The notes below the pieces were generated by a model that did not search any database, was not told where the DNA came from, and saw only the letters and a program-made list of their open reading frames with translations. This document shows, piece after piece, positions 17,799-26,402 of a stretch of 64,000 nt of DNA (position 1 is its first letter; each line of letters begins with the position of its first letter). The stretch comes from Bacteroidales bacterium (GTDB lineage Bacteria > Bacteroidota > Bacteroidia > Bacteroidales > UBA932). Made by a program: the position numbers and the translations under genes. The stretch covers positions 62,001 to 126,000 of the forward strand of contig JAFRQH010000031.1 in NCBI GenBank assembly GCA_017428725.1, in the 5' to 3' direction.

Positions 17799-18835
17799 TG
17801 CCTGCGATGCGTGTGCTTCTCCGCCTGCTGCCGGCCCTGGCGCTGCTGGCCGCCTGCAGCGCCGGTGCGCCGGTCTCCTTCCAGCGCGACGACGCCGCCC
17901 GCAAGGTGGACGTCAGCGTGGACGGACGCTATTTCACGAGTTTCTTCTATCCTGAGGATGAGGCCAAACCCATCCTCTGGCCCATCCTGACGGCATCCGG
18001 CGTGGACATCACGCGCGGCTATCCCCGCGCGCCGCGCCCCTTCGAGAGCGTCGACCATCCGCACCATTCCGGCCTGTGGTTCAACCACGGGGACGTCAAC
18101 GGGCTCGACTTCTGGAACAATTACCACGCGCTGCCCGCAGAGCGCAAGCCCGCCTACGGGTCGGTGCGGCTCCGCAGCATCGAGTCGATGGCGGGCGACC
18201 GGCTGGTGACCCTGTCGGACTGGGTGGACAATGACGGCCGCGTGCTCCTGACGGAGCGGACCACCTATGTCTTCGGTGGCAGCCGGGACGAGCGGACGAT
18301 CGTCCGCAGCGCCCTGCTGACTGCCGTGGACACGGTCCGTTTCGGCGAGGACAAGGAGGGGATGTTCGGCCTGCGGGTGGACCGCGCCTTCCAGCAGCCT
18401 TCGGACAGCCCGGTGCTCTACCTGGATGCCCAAGGCCGGCCCTCGGATGCGCCCACGGTCAACAAGGACGGCGTCACTGGCCTGTATACCAACAGCCTGG
18501 GTTTTACGGGCGACGCCGCCTGGTCCAAGCGCGCGGAGTGGACCAAACTCGACGGGACCAAGGACGGGGACGACATCACCATCCTGGTCATCGACTCCAA
18601 GGAAAACGTCAATTTCCCGGGCTGGTCCCACGCGCGGGGGTACGGGCTGTTCGCCCAGAACAACCTTGGCGGAAAGGGGATGGACCGCAGTTTTACCGGC
18701 GAGGCCGGCTTCACGCTCCTGCCCGGAGAGTCCAGGACCTTCACCTACAAGGTCGTCATCAAGAGCGGTGGACACCTGACCCCGGCGCAGTGCGAAGCCT
18801 GCGCCCGGGCCTTCAACGGTGTCCTGCCTGATTGA
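17798..18835 (+). CDS. DUF6807 (PmoA-like) lipoprotein
   Basis: 345 residues from the ATG at 17798, overlapping the upstream TGA; a TTG one codon earlier is less likely. The N-terminus is a lipoprotein signal ([12 protein letters not shown], Cys as lipidation site). The body shows the family pattern [21 protein letters not shown] with clustered histidines, and [16 protein letters not shown] near the end. Members of this family are often found beside DUF1080 and sugar dehydrogenase genes; no enzymatic activity can be read from the sequence. Confidence 0.82.
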   Translation: MPAMRVLLRLLPALALLAACSAGAPVSFQRDDAARKVDVSVDGRYFTSFFYPEDEAKPILWPILTASGVDITRGYPRAPRPFESVDHPHHSGLWFNHGDVNGLDFWNNYHALPAERKPAYGSVRLRSIESMAGDRLVTLSDWVDNDGRVLLTERTTYVFGGSRDERTIVRSALLTAVDTVRFGEDKEGMFGLRVDRAFQQPSDSPVLYLDAQGRPSDAPTVNKDGVTGLYTNSLGFTGDAAWSKRAEWTKLDGTKDGDDITILVIDSKENVNFPGWSHARGYGLFAQNNLGGKGMDRSFTGEAGFTLLPGESRTFTYKVVIKSGGHLTPAQCEACARAFNGVLPD

Positions 18836-18856
18836 TCCGCAAGGGCTTCCGGATGC

Positions 18857-20119
18857 TTATCTGACGCTGTCGCACCGGTTTCTGTAGAATGCACGGACAT
18901 CTTCCCACTTGTAATAGGGGAAGGTGTCCGTCTGCATAGGCAGCGAGGCTTCGAAGCCGTTGAGCAGGCACTTGACGAGAACCTCGCCGGGATGCCGCCG
19001 GCTGCGGTAGAAGACCAGCTGGATGTTGGAGGCCTTGCAGGTCTCCCAGTTCTGGTAGCAGTCCTTGACTTCGTTGGGGTCCTCCGGGTCGCGGTCGGCG
19101 CCGTTCAGGCCCATCAGTACGGTCAGCGGGCCGATGTTGCCGTCGTGGCCGAAGCGCAGGTCCGCCCTGTGGCTGCTGGTGCCGGCGATGGCGGCATCGG
19201 CTTTGGCGATGATGTCGTCCAGGATGGGGATCATCCGATACTGGTCGCCGAAGACCCAGGAGTAGGCCCCGAGATTGGACGACTCCCAGCGCTCGACCAT
19301 CTCTTCGTCCGTGATGATGCTCCCCATCATCCCTTCGTAGCCGATGTTGGGCAGCGACGTGTAGAGGTTGATCAGGTCGCCGGCGATGCGGTCAGGACCG
19401 CCCGGCAGGCCGTCGGTGCTGGTAAAGACGCGCGCGAGGACCTTGTTCTGCAGGTCGTCCTTGCCGCGGAAGAGCTCACGGTGCTGTTCGTAGCGCGGCT
19501 TGGCCTTCGGAAAATCGTGCTTGACGGGATTCTCCTTGTCGTTGGGGACCACGGCGTCCAGGGTGAAGCGGGAGGACTGTTCGCGGATCTCGATCCGGGG
19601 ATTGCACTGCACGAGTTCCTGGCAGAAGGCGGACATGCTCAGCACGCAGCGGCCGGACAGGGAAGAGATGGCCAGTACGTAGCCGCCGTCCCGGAAGACT
19701 TCCGGGAAGCGGTTGTACATCGTCCGGGCGATGCGCTGGTGCTGGTCCCAGCCCAGCTGGGTGAGCTCGCTGATGCCGGTGATGAGCTCCTGCTTCGCCG
19801 CCATGAAGCGCCCGTAGAAGGCTTCGCCTTCGGCTGTGAGCTGGTGCCGGTCGTGGGCGAAGGTCAGGAGCGTGTCCAGCTGGTGATAGAGCGTCTCGTT
19901 CCAGTAGTACCGGGAGCCGTGACGGGCATAATGGCTGATATAGAAAGGTTTGTAGCCACGTGGCGCGGGGGTGGGCTGTACGGTCTCGAAGAGGTAGGGA
20001 TAATCGTTGCCGTAGGATTTGCGGGGGTCTTGGCGTAACTGCTCCAACGCGGAGCCGCCCTGCGCCCAGGCCGTCAGGGAGAGGCCGACGAGCAGCAGGA
20101 GGGTGAAGAATCGTCTCAT
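18857..20119 (-). CDS. Histidine-type acid phosphatase, exported (second copy)
   Basis: 420 residues with a signal peptide (MRRFFTLLLLVGLSLTAWAQ). The phosphate-binding motif is ISHYARHGSRYYW and the HD pair is in LRFGHDGNIGPL. The C-terminus YYKWEDVRAFYRNRC matches the C-terminus of the first copy, so they are paralogues, but this copy lacks the proline-rich insertion. Likely a periplasmic phosphomonoesterase or phytase-like enzyme. It starts 6 bases downstream of the aldo/keto reductase stop and is probably in the same transcript. Confidence 0.9.
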   Translation of the reverse strand: MRRFFTLLLLVGLSLTAWAQGGSALEQLRQDPRKSYGNDYPYLFETVQPTPAPRGYKPFYISHYARHGSRYYWNETLYHQLDTLLTFAHDRHQLTAEGEAFYGRFMAAKQELITGISELTQLGWDQHQRIARTMYNRFPEVFRDGGYVLAISSLSGRCVLSMSAFCQELVQCNPRIEIREQSSRFTLDAVVPNDKENPVKHDFPKAKPRYEQHRELFRGKDDLQNKVLARVFTSTDGLPGGPDRIAGDLINLYTSLPNIGYEGMMGSIITDEEMVERWESSNLGAYSWVFGDQYRMIPILDDIIAKADAAIAGTSSHRADLRFGHDGNIGPLTVLMGLNGADRDPEDPNEVKDCYQNWETCKASNIQLVFYRSRRHPGEVLVKCLLNGFEASLPMQTDTFPYYKWEDVRAFYRNRCDSVR

Positions 20120-20125
20120 ATGCGG

Positions 20126-21325
20126 TTATTGTTTTTTGCCTTTGCCGCCGCGGTTCATGAACTTGCGCATGATGCCGGCGACGATGCGGATGGGAAGGGG
20201 GCGAAGGGCCTTCTCTGCCTCCTTGAGTTTCTCGCGGATCGGGATGCCCTGCGGGCAGTGCTTCTCGCACTTGCCGCACTGGATGCACTGCGAGGCGTAG
20301 GACGGTTCCTTGGTGAGGGCCACCGTCTGGACGTATTGCGACCAACCTGCCATCCGGGATTCGGAGTACATCGTATTGTAGCAGAGGAAATGGCCGGGGA
20401 TGTCCACGCCCTTGGGGCAGGGCATGCAGTAGCGGCAGCCCGTGCAGCCTACCTTCTCCTTGGCGCGGATGCGGCGCTTGACTTCCTCGATCAGGGCGAA
20501 ATCCTCCGCCGTGAAGTCCCCGCAGACGGCCTCTGAGGCTGTCCGGAGATTCTCCCGGACCATCTCCAGGGAGTTCATCCCGGACAGGACGACCGTGACC
20601 TCCGGCTGGTTGTAGAGCCAGCGCAGACCCCACTGGGCCGGGGTCCAGCCCCGCGGGTGGGCTGCGATGACCTGCTTGGCGTCCTCCGGGAGGAGGTTCA
20701 CCAGTTTGCCGCCGCGCAGGGGCTCCATGATGATGACAGGGATGCCCCGGGCAGTGGCGGCCTTGAGGCCCTCCACACCGGCCTGGGCGAACTCGTCCAG
20801 GTAGTTGTACTGGATCTGGCAGAAATCCCAGTCATAGTCGGCGAGGATCTTGAGGAAGTTCGCCGTGTTGCCGTGGTACGAGAAGCCGATGTTGCCGATC
20901 TGTCCGGCGGCCTTCTTCTCCGCGATCCAGTCCAGCATCCCCAGGCCCTTGAGCCGCTCCCATTGGGCGATGTCGGTCAGGTGGTGCACCAGGTAGTAAT
21001 CCACGCGGCCGGTGCGCAGGCGGGCGAGTTCTTCGCCGAAGAAGCGGTCCAGCGCGGCCCGGCTGCCCACCATATACTGGGGGAGTTTGGTGGCGATGTG
21101 GACCTGGTCCCGGATGCCGTTGCGCTCCAGGATTTCGCCCAGGGCGGCTTCGCTGCCGGGATAAATGTAGGCGGTGTCGAAATAGTTGACCCCGGCGCGG
21201 TAGGCGGCCAGGATCTCCTGCTCGGTCTTGTCGATGTCGACACCGCCGCCCTTGCGGCTGAAACGCATGCAGCCGTAGCCGAGGATGGAGAGGGGGGTGC
21301 CGTATTTGTCGGGCCTGTATTGCAT
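20126..21325 (-). CDS. Aldo/keto reductase with C-terminal 2x[4Fe-4S] domain
   Basis: 399 residues. Residues 1-285 are an aldo/keto reductase barrel with the catalytic tetrad Asp and Tyr in YFDTAYIYPGSE, Lys in HIATKLP and His in YYLVHHL. Residues about 305-370 hold two ferredoxin-type cysteine clusters, CTGCRYCMPCPKG and CIQCGKCEKHCPQG. This fused family is common in anaerobes and probably couples ferredoxin electrons to carbonyl reduction; the substrate is unknown. Cytoplasmic, no signal peptide. Confidence 0.92.
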   Translation of the reverse strand: MQYRPDKYGTPLSILGYGCMRFSRKGGGVDIDKTEQEILAAYRAGVNYFDTAYIYPGSEAALGEILERNGIRDQVHIATKLPQYMVGSRAALDRFFGEELARLRTGRVDYYLVHHLTDIAQWERLKGLGMLDWIAEKKAAGQIGNIGFSYHGNTANFLKILADYDWDFCQIQYNYLDEFAQAGVEGLKAATARGIPVIIMEPLRGGKLVNLLPEDAKQVIAAHPRGWTPAQWGLRWLYNQPEVTVVLSGMNSLEMVRENLRTASEAVCGDFTAEDFALIEEVKRRIRAKEKVGCTGCRYCMPCPKGVDIPGHFLCYNTMYSESRMAGWSQYVQTVALTKEPSYASQCIQCGKCEKHCPQGIPIREKLKEAEKALRPLPIRIVAGIMRKFMNRGGKGKKQ

Positions 21326-21326
21326 A

Positions 21327-21358
21327 TTTGTCTTTCACAAAAATAAATAATATTTTTG
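21327..21358 (+). promoter_or_regulatory. Bacteroidota-type promoter of the aromatic amino acid operon
   Basis: TTTG at 21327-21330, 20 bases, then TATTTTTG at 21351-21358: a full match to the consensus, 31 bases before the pheA start. No leader peptide or attenuator is visible in the short leader. Confidence 0.85.
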
Positions 21359-21389
21359 TATTTCCAGTTAGTTAGTGGTTACGTACGAT

Positions 21390-22484
21390 ATGGAGAACGA
21401 TCTCGATGCAATCCGAAAGGAAATCGATGCTGTAGACGCGCAGATGACCGACCTGTTCGTCCGGAGGATGGAGCAGGTCCGGCGCATCACCGAATACAAG
21501 AAGTCCCGCGGGCTCTGCATTTCCGACCCCGCCCGCGAAGAGGCCGTCATCCACCGGGGCGCCAGCCGGGTGGAGGACCGCGACATCCGCGAGTATTACG
21601 TCAATTTCCAGAAACAGGTCATCCGCCTGTCCCGCGACTGGCAGCAGCGCCTGATGAGCGGGATGAAGGTGGCTTATTGCGGGGTGCCCGGCGCTTTCGC
21701 CTACATCGCAGCCCGGCGGATGTTCCCGGGCGCGGAGCTGGTCTCCTATCCCGATTTCGAAGCGGCCTACCGCTCCTGCGAGCGGGGGGAGTCCGATGCC
21801 GTCGTGCTCCCGTTCGAGAATAGTTTCGCCGGCGAGGTGTCCACGGTCACGGACCTGATGTTCTCCGGCACGCTCTACGTCAACCAGGTGATGGAAGTGG
21901 AGGTCGAGCAGAACCTGCTGGGCCTGCCCGGCGCGGACAAGTCGCAGGTCCGCAAGGTCTACAGCCATCCGCAGGCCCTGGCCCAGTGTGCCGACTTCAT
22001 CCAGCGTAACAATCTGGAAGCCAGGGAGTTCTCCAATACGGCGCTCGCCGCGAAGCGGGTGGCCGAAAAGCAGGACCCGACCCGCGCCGCCATCGGCACG
22101 GTAGAGGCTGCGGAGATCTACGGCCTGGAGGTGCTCGAGCCCCGCATCAATACCAGCCGGACGAATTCCACGCGCTTCGCGGCCTTCTCCCGGGTGCTCA
22201 ACCTCGACAAGGTGAACAAGCGCAAGATGGGCAAGCGCTTCATCCTGATGTACACCGTCAGGAACGAAGCCGGCGCCCTGGCGCAGACGCTCAACATCAT
22301 CGGTGCGCACAATTACAATATGTACAACCTCCACAGCCGCCCGATGAAGGAGCTGTTGTGGAACTATTATTTCTTCGTCGAACTCGACGGCGACATAGCC
22401 ACGGAGGAGGGGAGCAGCATGCTCCGGGAGCTGGGGCCGCTCTGCGACCGGCTCAAACTCGTGGGGTCGTTCTATACCCGGTAA
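21390..22484 (+). CDS. pheA: Bifunctional chorismate mutase / prephenate dehydratase
   Basis: Carries chorismate through prephenate to phenylpyruvate. I use the ATG at 21390 (MENDLDAIRKEIDAVDAQM), 364 residues; a GTG at 21375 is possible. Domains: AroQ-type chorismate mutase (about 1-85, helical, KKSRGLCISDPAREE), prephenate dehydratase (about 95-275, with VAYCGVPGAFAY and the Thr-Arg-Phe block SRTNSTRFAAF), and a C-terminal ACT domain for phenylalanine feedback (about 285-364, with EAGALAQTLNIIGAHNYNM). First gene of pheA-aroC-tyrA-DAHP synthase; aroC follows by 6 bases. Confidence 0.94.
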   Translation: MENDLDAIRKEIDAVDAQMTDLFVRRMEQVRRITEYKKSRGLCISDPAREEAVIHRGASRVEDRDIREYYVNFQKQVIRLSRDWQQRLMSGMKVAYCGVPGAFAYIAARRMFPGAELVSYPDFEAAYRSCERGESDAVVLPFENSFAGEVSTVTDLMFSGTLYVNQVMEVEVEQNLLGLPGADKSQVRKVYSHPQALAQCADFIQRNNLEAREFSNTALAAKRVAEKQDPTRAAIGTVEAAEIYGLEVLEPRINTSRTNSTRFAAFSRVLNLDKVNKRKMGKRFILMYTVRNEAGALAQTLNIIGAHNYNMYNLHSRPMKELLWNYYFFVELDGDIATEEGSSMLRELGPLCDRLKLVGSFYTR

Positions 22485-22490
22485 GCGAAT

Positions 22491-23582
22491 ATGAAGAATT
22501 CCATCGGCACCAGCGTCATCCTGACGCTCTTCGGCGAGAGCCACGGCCCGGCGGTCGGCGCGGTCCTGGACGGACTGGCCCCCGGCCTGCCGGTCGACGA
22601 GGCGTACATCGCCGAGTGCCTGGCGCGCCGCCGGCCCGCCGGGCCGGCTGACACCGCGCGCGTGGAGCCGGACCGGTTCCGGATCCTGAGCGGCGTGTAC
22701 CAAGGCCGCACCACGGGCACGCCCCTGACCCTCGTCATCCCCAACGAGAACGTCCGCAGCGCGGACTACGGCCAGCTGGAGCACGTGGCGCGTCCCTCGC
22801 ACGCCGACTATGCGGCCCAGGTCAAGTACCACGGCTTCCAGGACCCGCGCGGGGGCGGACACTTCTCCGGCCGCGTGACGGCCGGGATCGTGGCTGCCGG
22901 GGCCATCTGCCGCCAGGCCCTGGCGGCCAAGGGGATCCTCCTCGGCACGCACATCCTGCGCTGCCCCGGCGTGGAGGACGCCCCGTTCACGGACGTGGCG
23001 TCCGAGGTGAAACGCATCGAGGCGCGCCGCTTCCCGCTGATCCTCGACCTTGAGGAGCAGGTGGAGGCTGCCGTGCTCGCGGCCAAGCAGGAGCAGGATT
23101 CGCTCGGCGGCGTGATCCAGACCGGGATCTGCGGACTGCCCGCCGGGCTGGGGGAGCCTTGGTTCGACTCGCTCGAGGGTGTGCTCGCCCGCGCGGTCTT
23201 CGCCATCGGCGGCATCAAGGGCATCGAATTCGGTGCCGGCTTCGCCCTGGCGGGGCTTCGCGGCTCCCAGGCCAACGACGCCTTCCGGATGCAGGACGGG
23301 CGCGTGGTCACGTCCACCAACCGCAGCGGCGGGATCAACGGTGGCATCACCAACGGGATGCCCGTACTCTTCAATATGGCCGTCAAACCCACGCCATCCA
23401 TCGCCCGGACCCAGCAGACAGTCGATTTCGTGGCGGGCAGGGATGTCGACCTCTCGCTGACCGGACGTCACGACCCGGCCATCATCCGCCGGATCTGTCC
23501 GGTGGTCACCGCGCTCGTGGCCGTAGTGCTCTGCGACCAGCTGGCCCTGCGCTTCGGCACCGATTATCTCGCACAAGTATGA
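22491..23582 (+). CDS. aroC: Chorismate synthase
   Basis: Makes chorismate from EPSP with reduced FMN. 363 residues, usual length. Signatures: FGESHGPAVGAVLDG at the N-terminus, DPRGGGHFSGRVTAG in the middle, GSQANDAF and the Arg/Gly-rich NRSGGINGGITNGMP. Its TGA overlaps the tyrA ATG (ATGA at 23579-23582), which implies translational coupling. Confidence 0.97.
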   Translation: MKNSIGTSVILTLFGESHGPAVGAVLDGLAPGLPVDEAYIAECLARRRPAGPADTARVEPDRFRILSGVYQGRTTGTPLTLVIPNENVRSADYGQLEHVARPSHADYAAQVKYHGFQDPRGGGHFSGRVTAGIVAAGAICRQALAAKGILLGTHILRCPGVEDAPFTDVASEVKRIEARRFPLILDLEEQVEAAVLAAKQEQDSLGGVIQTGICGLPAGLGEPWFDSLEGVLARAVFAIGGIKGIEFGAGFALAGLRGSQANDAFRMQDGRVVTSTNRSGGINGGITNGMPVLFNMAVKPTPSIARTQQTVDFVAGRDVDLSLTGRHDPAIIRRICPVVTALVAVVLCDQLALRFGTDYLAQV

Positions 23583-24439
23583 CAGGATTCATCAATTACC
23601 ATAAAGTGCTCATCGTGGGCCTGGGCCTGATCGGCGGCTCCTATGCCCAGAAACTCAGCGCGCTGGGTTTCGAGGTGGGGGCGCTCGCACGCCGGCAGCA
23701 GACCCTGGATTTCGCCCTGGAGAAGGGCTTCATCGCCCACGGGCAGACGGAGGTCACGCGCGAATATGTCTCGCGCTTCGACCTCGTGGTCTTCGCCCTT
23801 TATCCCCACACCTTCGTGGAGTGGATCGGGAAGTACCAGGACTATCTCAAGCGCGGCGCCGTGCTCACGGACGTGACGGGCGTCAAGCGCAGCATCGTCC
23901 CCACGATCCAGGGGATGCTCCGCGAGGACCTGGAGTTCGTGCCCGCGCATCCGATGGCCGGTCGCGAACTCTCCGGCGTGGAGAACAGCGACTGCCGCAT
24001 CTTCGCCGACGCCAACTACATCGTCACCCCCACGGAGCGCAACAGCCCCGAGGGGATCGAGCTCGTGCGCTCGCTCGGCTGCATCCTGGGCTTCCGCCAC
24101 ATCGCCGTGCTCTCCCCGGAGGAGCACGACGAGATGATCGGCTTCCTCTCGCAGCTGACGCACTGCATCGCCGTGTCGCTGATGACCTGCAAGGATTCCG
24201 AGCACCTGGCGGAGTACACGGGCGACTCGTTCCGCGACCTCACGCGCATCGCCCGGATCAACGAGCATATGTGGACGGAACTCTTCCTGGCCAACAAGGA
24301 CGAACTGCTCTCGCAGATGGACCTGTTCGCCGGCCAGTTCGCGCGGATGCGCGACGCCCTGGCCGGCTCCGATATCGAGACCCTGAAGGAAATGATGCGC
24401 CTCTCCACGCAGCGGCGCGGATACTTCGACAAAAAATAG
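23579..24439 (+). CDS. tyrA: Prephenate dehydrogenase
   Basis: Oxidative decarboxylation of prephenate towards tyrosine. 286 residues from the ATG overlapping the aroC stop. The NAD-binding loop GLGLIGGSYAQKL is at about 14-26. The HPMAGRE block with the catalytic His is near residue 123, and the C-terminal helical dimerisation domain contains SQLTHCIAVSLM. No ACT or chorismate mutase domain is fused, so feedback control must come from elsewhere in the pathway. Confidence 0.94.
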   Translation: MTGFINYHKVLIVGLGLIGGSYAQKLSALGFEVGALARRQQTLDFALEKGFIAHGQTEVTREYVSRFDLVVFALYPHTFVEWIGKYQDYLKRGAVLTDVTGVKRSIVPTIQGMLREDLEFVPAHPMAGRELSGVENSDCRIFADANYIVTPTERNSPEGIELVRSLGCILGFRHIAVLSPEEHDEMIGFLSQLTHCIAVSLMTCKDSEHLAEYTGDSFRDLTRIARINEHMWTELFLANKDELLSQMDLFAGQFARMRDALAGSDIETLKEMMRLSTQRRGYFDKK

Positions 24440-24449
24440 GCTGAAGCGT

Positions 24450-25481
24450 ATGAATATGAATTTCAAGCGCAAGTTGCTGATCCCCAAGGAGATCAAGGAG
24501 ATGTACCCGATCTCGGCCGAGGGGGCGCTTGCCAAGCAGCAGAATGATGCACAGATCGCGGCGATCTTCACCGGTGCGAGCGACAAGCTCCTGCTGGTGA
24601 TCGGCCCTTGCTCGGCCGACCGCGAGGACGCCGTGATCGAATATATTTCCCGCCTGCGCGGCCTGCAGGAGAAGGTGGCGGACAAGATCGTGATCGTGCC
24701 CCGCATCTACACCAACAAGCCCCGCACCACCGGCGCGGGCTACAAGGGGATGCTCCACCAGCCCAATCCCCAGGCCCATTCCGACATGCTCCGCGGGCTG
24801 ATCGCCATCCGCAAGATGCATATGCGGGCGATCAACGAGACGGGGTTCTCCTGCGCCGACGAGATGCTCTATCCCGAGAACCACAAGTTCCTGTCCGACC
24901 TGCTGTCCTACGTGGCGGTGGGTGCGCGGTCCGTCGAGGACCAGCAGCACCGCCTGACGGCCAGCGGCCTGGATATCCCCGTGGGGATGAAGAACCCCAC
25001 CAGCGGCGACCTTTCCGTGATGATGAACGCCCTGCGGGCGGCCCAGAGCGGCCACACCTTCATCTATCGCAACTGGGAGGTGGAGAGCAAGGGCAACCCG
25101 CTCGCACACGCCATCCTGCGCGGCTATGTGGACGCGCACGGCATCAGCCACCCCAACTACCATTACGAGGACTTGGCCCGCCTGAGCGAACTCTACGCCG
25201 GCAGCGGGCTGTCCAATCCCGGCGTAATCGTGGACACTAACCACGCCAATTCCGGCAAGCAGTACATCGAGCAGATCCGCATCGCCAAGGAGGTCCTCCA
25301 CAGCACGCGCCACAGCGACGGCATCCGCCGCCTGGTCAAGGGGATGATGATCGAGTCCTACCTCGAGGACGGTTGCCAGAAGCCGGGCGAGGGCGTCTAC
25401 GGCAAGTCCATCACCGACCCCTGCCTGGGCTGGGACAAGACCGAGCGGCTCGTGCTCGACCTGGCTTCGCTCTGGGTCTGA
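24450..25481 (+). CDS. aroG: 3-deoxy-7-phosphoheptulonate (DAHP) synthase
   Basis: First enzyme of the shikimate pathway. 343 residues of the E. coli AroG-like type: IGPCSADRED (metal Cys), PRIYTNKPRTTGAGYKG, GARSVEDQQHR, GMKNPTSGD and VDTNHANSGKQ. The chorismate mutase-fused DAHP synthase common in Bacteroidota is not what is seen here; the mutase is carried by PheA only. It starts 10 bases after tyrA, closing an operon whose product chorismate is used by its own first and third genes. Confidence 0.94.
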   Translation: MNMNFKRKLLIPKEIKEMYPISAEGALAKQQNDAQIAAIFTGASDKLLLVIGPCSADREDAVIEYISRLRGLQEKVADKIVIVPRIYTNKPRTTGAGYKGMLHQPNPQAHSDMLRGLIAIRKMHMRAINETGFSCADEMLYPENHKFLSDLLSYVAVGARSVEDQQHRLTASGLDIPVGMKNPTSGDLSVMMNALRAAQSGHTFIYRNWEVESKGNPLAHAILRGYVDAHGISHPNYHYEDLARLSELYAGSGLSNPGVIVDTNHANSGKQYIEQIRIAKEVLHSTRHSDGIRRLVKGMMIESYLEDGCQKPGEGVYGKSITDPCLGWDKTERLVLDLASLWV

Positions 25482-25487
25482 CAGATT

Positions 25488-26345
25488 TTATCTGACGCGC
25501 TTCCCTCCGATCTCGATGACGCAGTCACCGGGGGCCTTGATGTTGCTGTCGATGATCAGCTCGCCGCAGGAATCCACGCGGATGGATCCTGAGCGGGGAT
25601 TCTTGATGGAGACGACGTGGCCCTTGACCGTGGCGCGGACGTCCGAGTACTCGAAGGCGAGGTCGGCGTCCGGTTCGAAGGTGCAGTCCTCGAGGACCAG
25701 CCCGTCCGCATAACAGAGCGGCTGCGTGCCGCCGATGCGGCAGCGCACCAGCCGCACGTTCCGGGAGTGCCAGGCCAGGTACTCGCCGTTGATGAAAGAG
25801 TCGTAGACCTTGATGTTTTCCGTCTCCCAGAGGGCGTCCTTGCTCTGCAGGTCGCTGTCGTAGATCTCGACATTCCTGGCGTGCTGGAAGCCGTAGTTGC
25901 CGAACAGCTTGAGGTTGCGCACCTTGATGTCGCTGCAGTGCATGAAGATGTAGTCGGCCTCGTGCGCCTCCACGTTCTCGATGTCGATCCCTTGACAGGC
26001 CCAGAAGGTCTCCTGGGCGTGGGGCATCACCACGTTACGGAGCTTGATGTCCTGGCTCTCGCGGAACATCTTGGGGGCCTCCTGCAGACAGTCGCGCAGC
26101 TCCATCCCGCGGCTGTGCCACAGCGAGGAGCGCGCGCCTTCCGTGAAACGGCAGTCGGATACCAGGAAATTCTCGCAGCACCAGAAGACGTACTTCCCTT
26201 CGAACTGGCAGTGATGCGCCTCGATGTCAGATCCTTCCTTGATCGAAGACTCACCCTTGTGGATGGTGACGTTCTCGAGATAAAGGCCGTGTTTGTTGTA
26301 GAAGGGGCGCTCGCCGCCGAATTCCTGGTTCAGTACTCTTTCCAT
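25488..26345 (-). CDS. DUF3737 right-handed beta-helix protein
   Basis: 285 residues from the ATG complementary to 26343-26345 (MERVLNQEFGGERPFY). The chain is a series of short repeats with regular turns (LYLENVTI, VSDCRFTEGARSSLW, LRNVVMPHAQETFW, VEIYDSDLQSKDALW, VRLVRCRIGG), giving a pectate-lyase-like beta-helix. No signal peptide is seen, so it is probably cytoplasmic. DUF3737 proteins have no established function; sugar-related roles are guesses. Convergent with the DAHP synthase gene, with 6 bases between the stops. Confidence 0.88.
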   Translation of the reverse strand: MERVLNQEFGGERPFYNKHGLYLENVTIHKGESSIKEGSDIEAHHCQFEGKYVFWCCENFLVSDCRFTEGARSSLWHSRGMELRDCLQEAPKMFRESQDIKLRNVVMPHAQETFWACQGIDIENVEAHEADYIFMHCSDIKVRNLKLFGNYGFQHARNVEIYDSDLQSKDALWETENIKVYDSFINGEYLAWHSRNVRLVRCRIGGTQPLCYADGLVLEDCTFEPDADLAFEYSDVRATVKGHVVSIKNPRSGSIRVDSCGELIIDSNIKAPGDCVIEIGGKRVR

Positions 26346-26402
26346 ATCTTTGTCAGGCCGCGGGAAGAAGTCCCGCAAAAAGCCGTGCAAAGATACGGAA
26401 AA

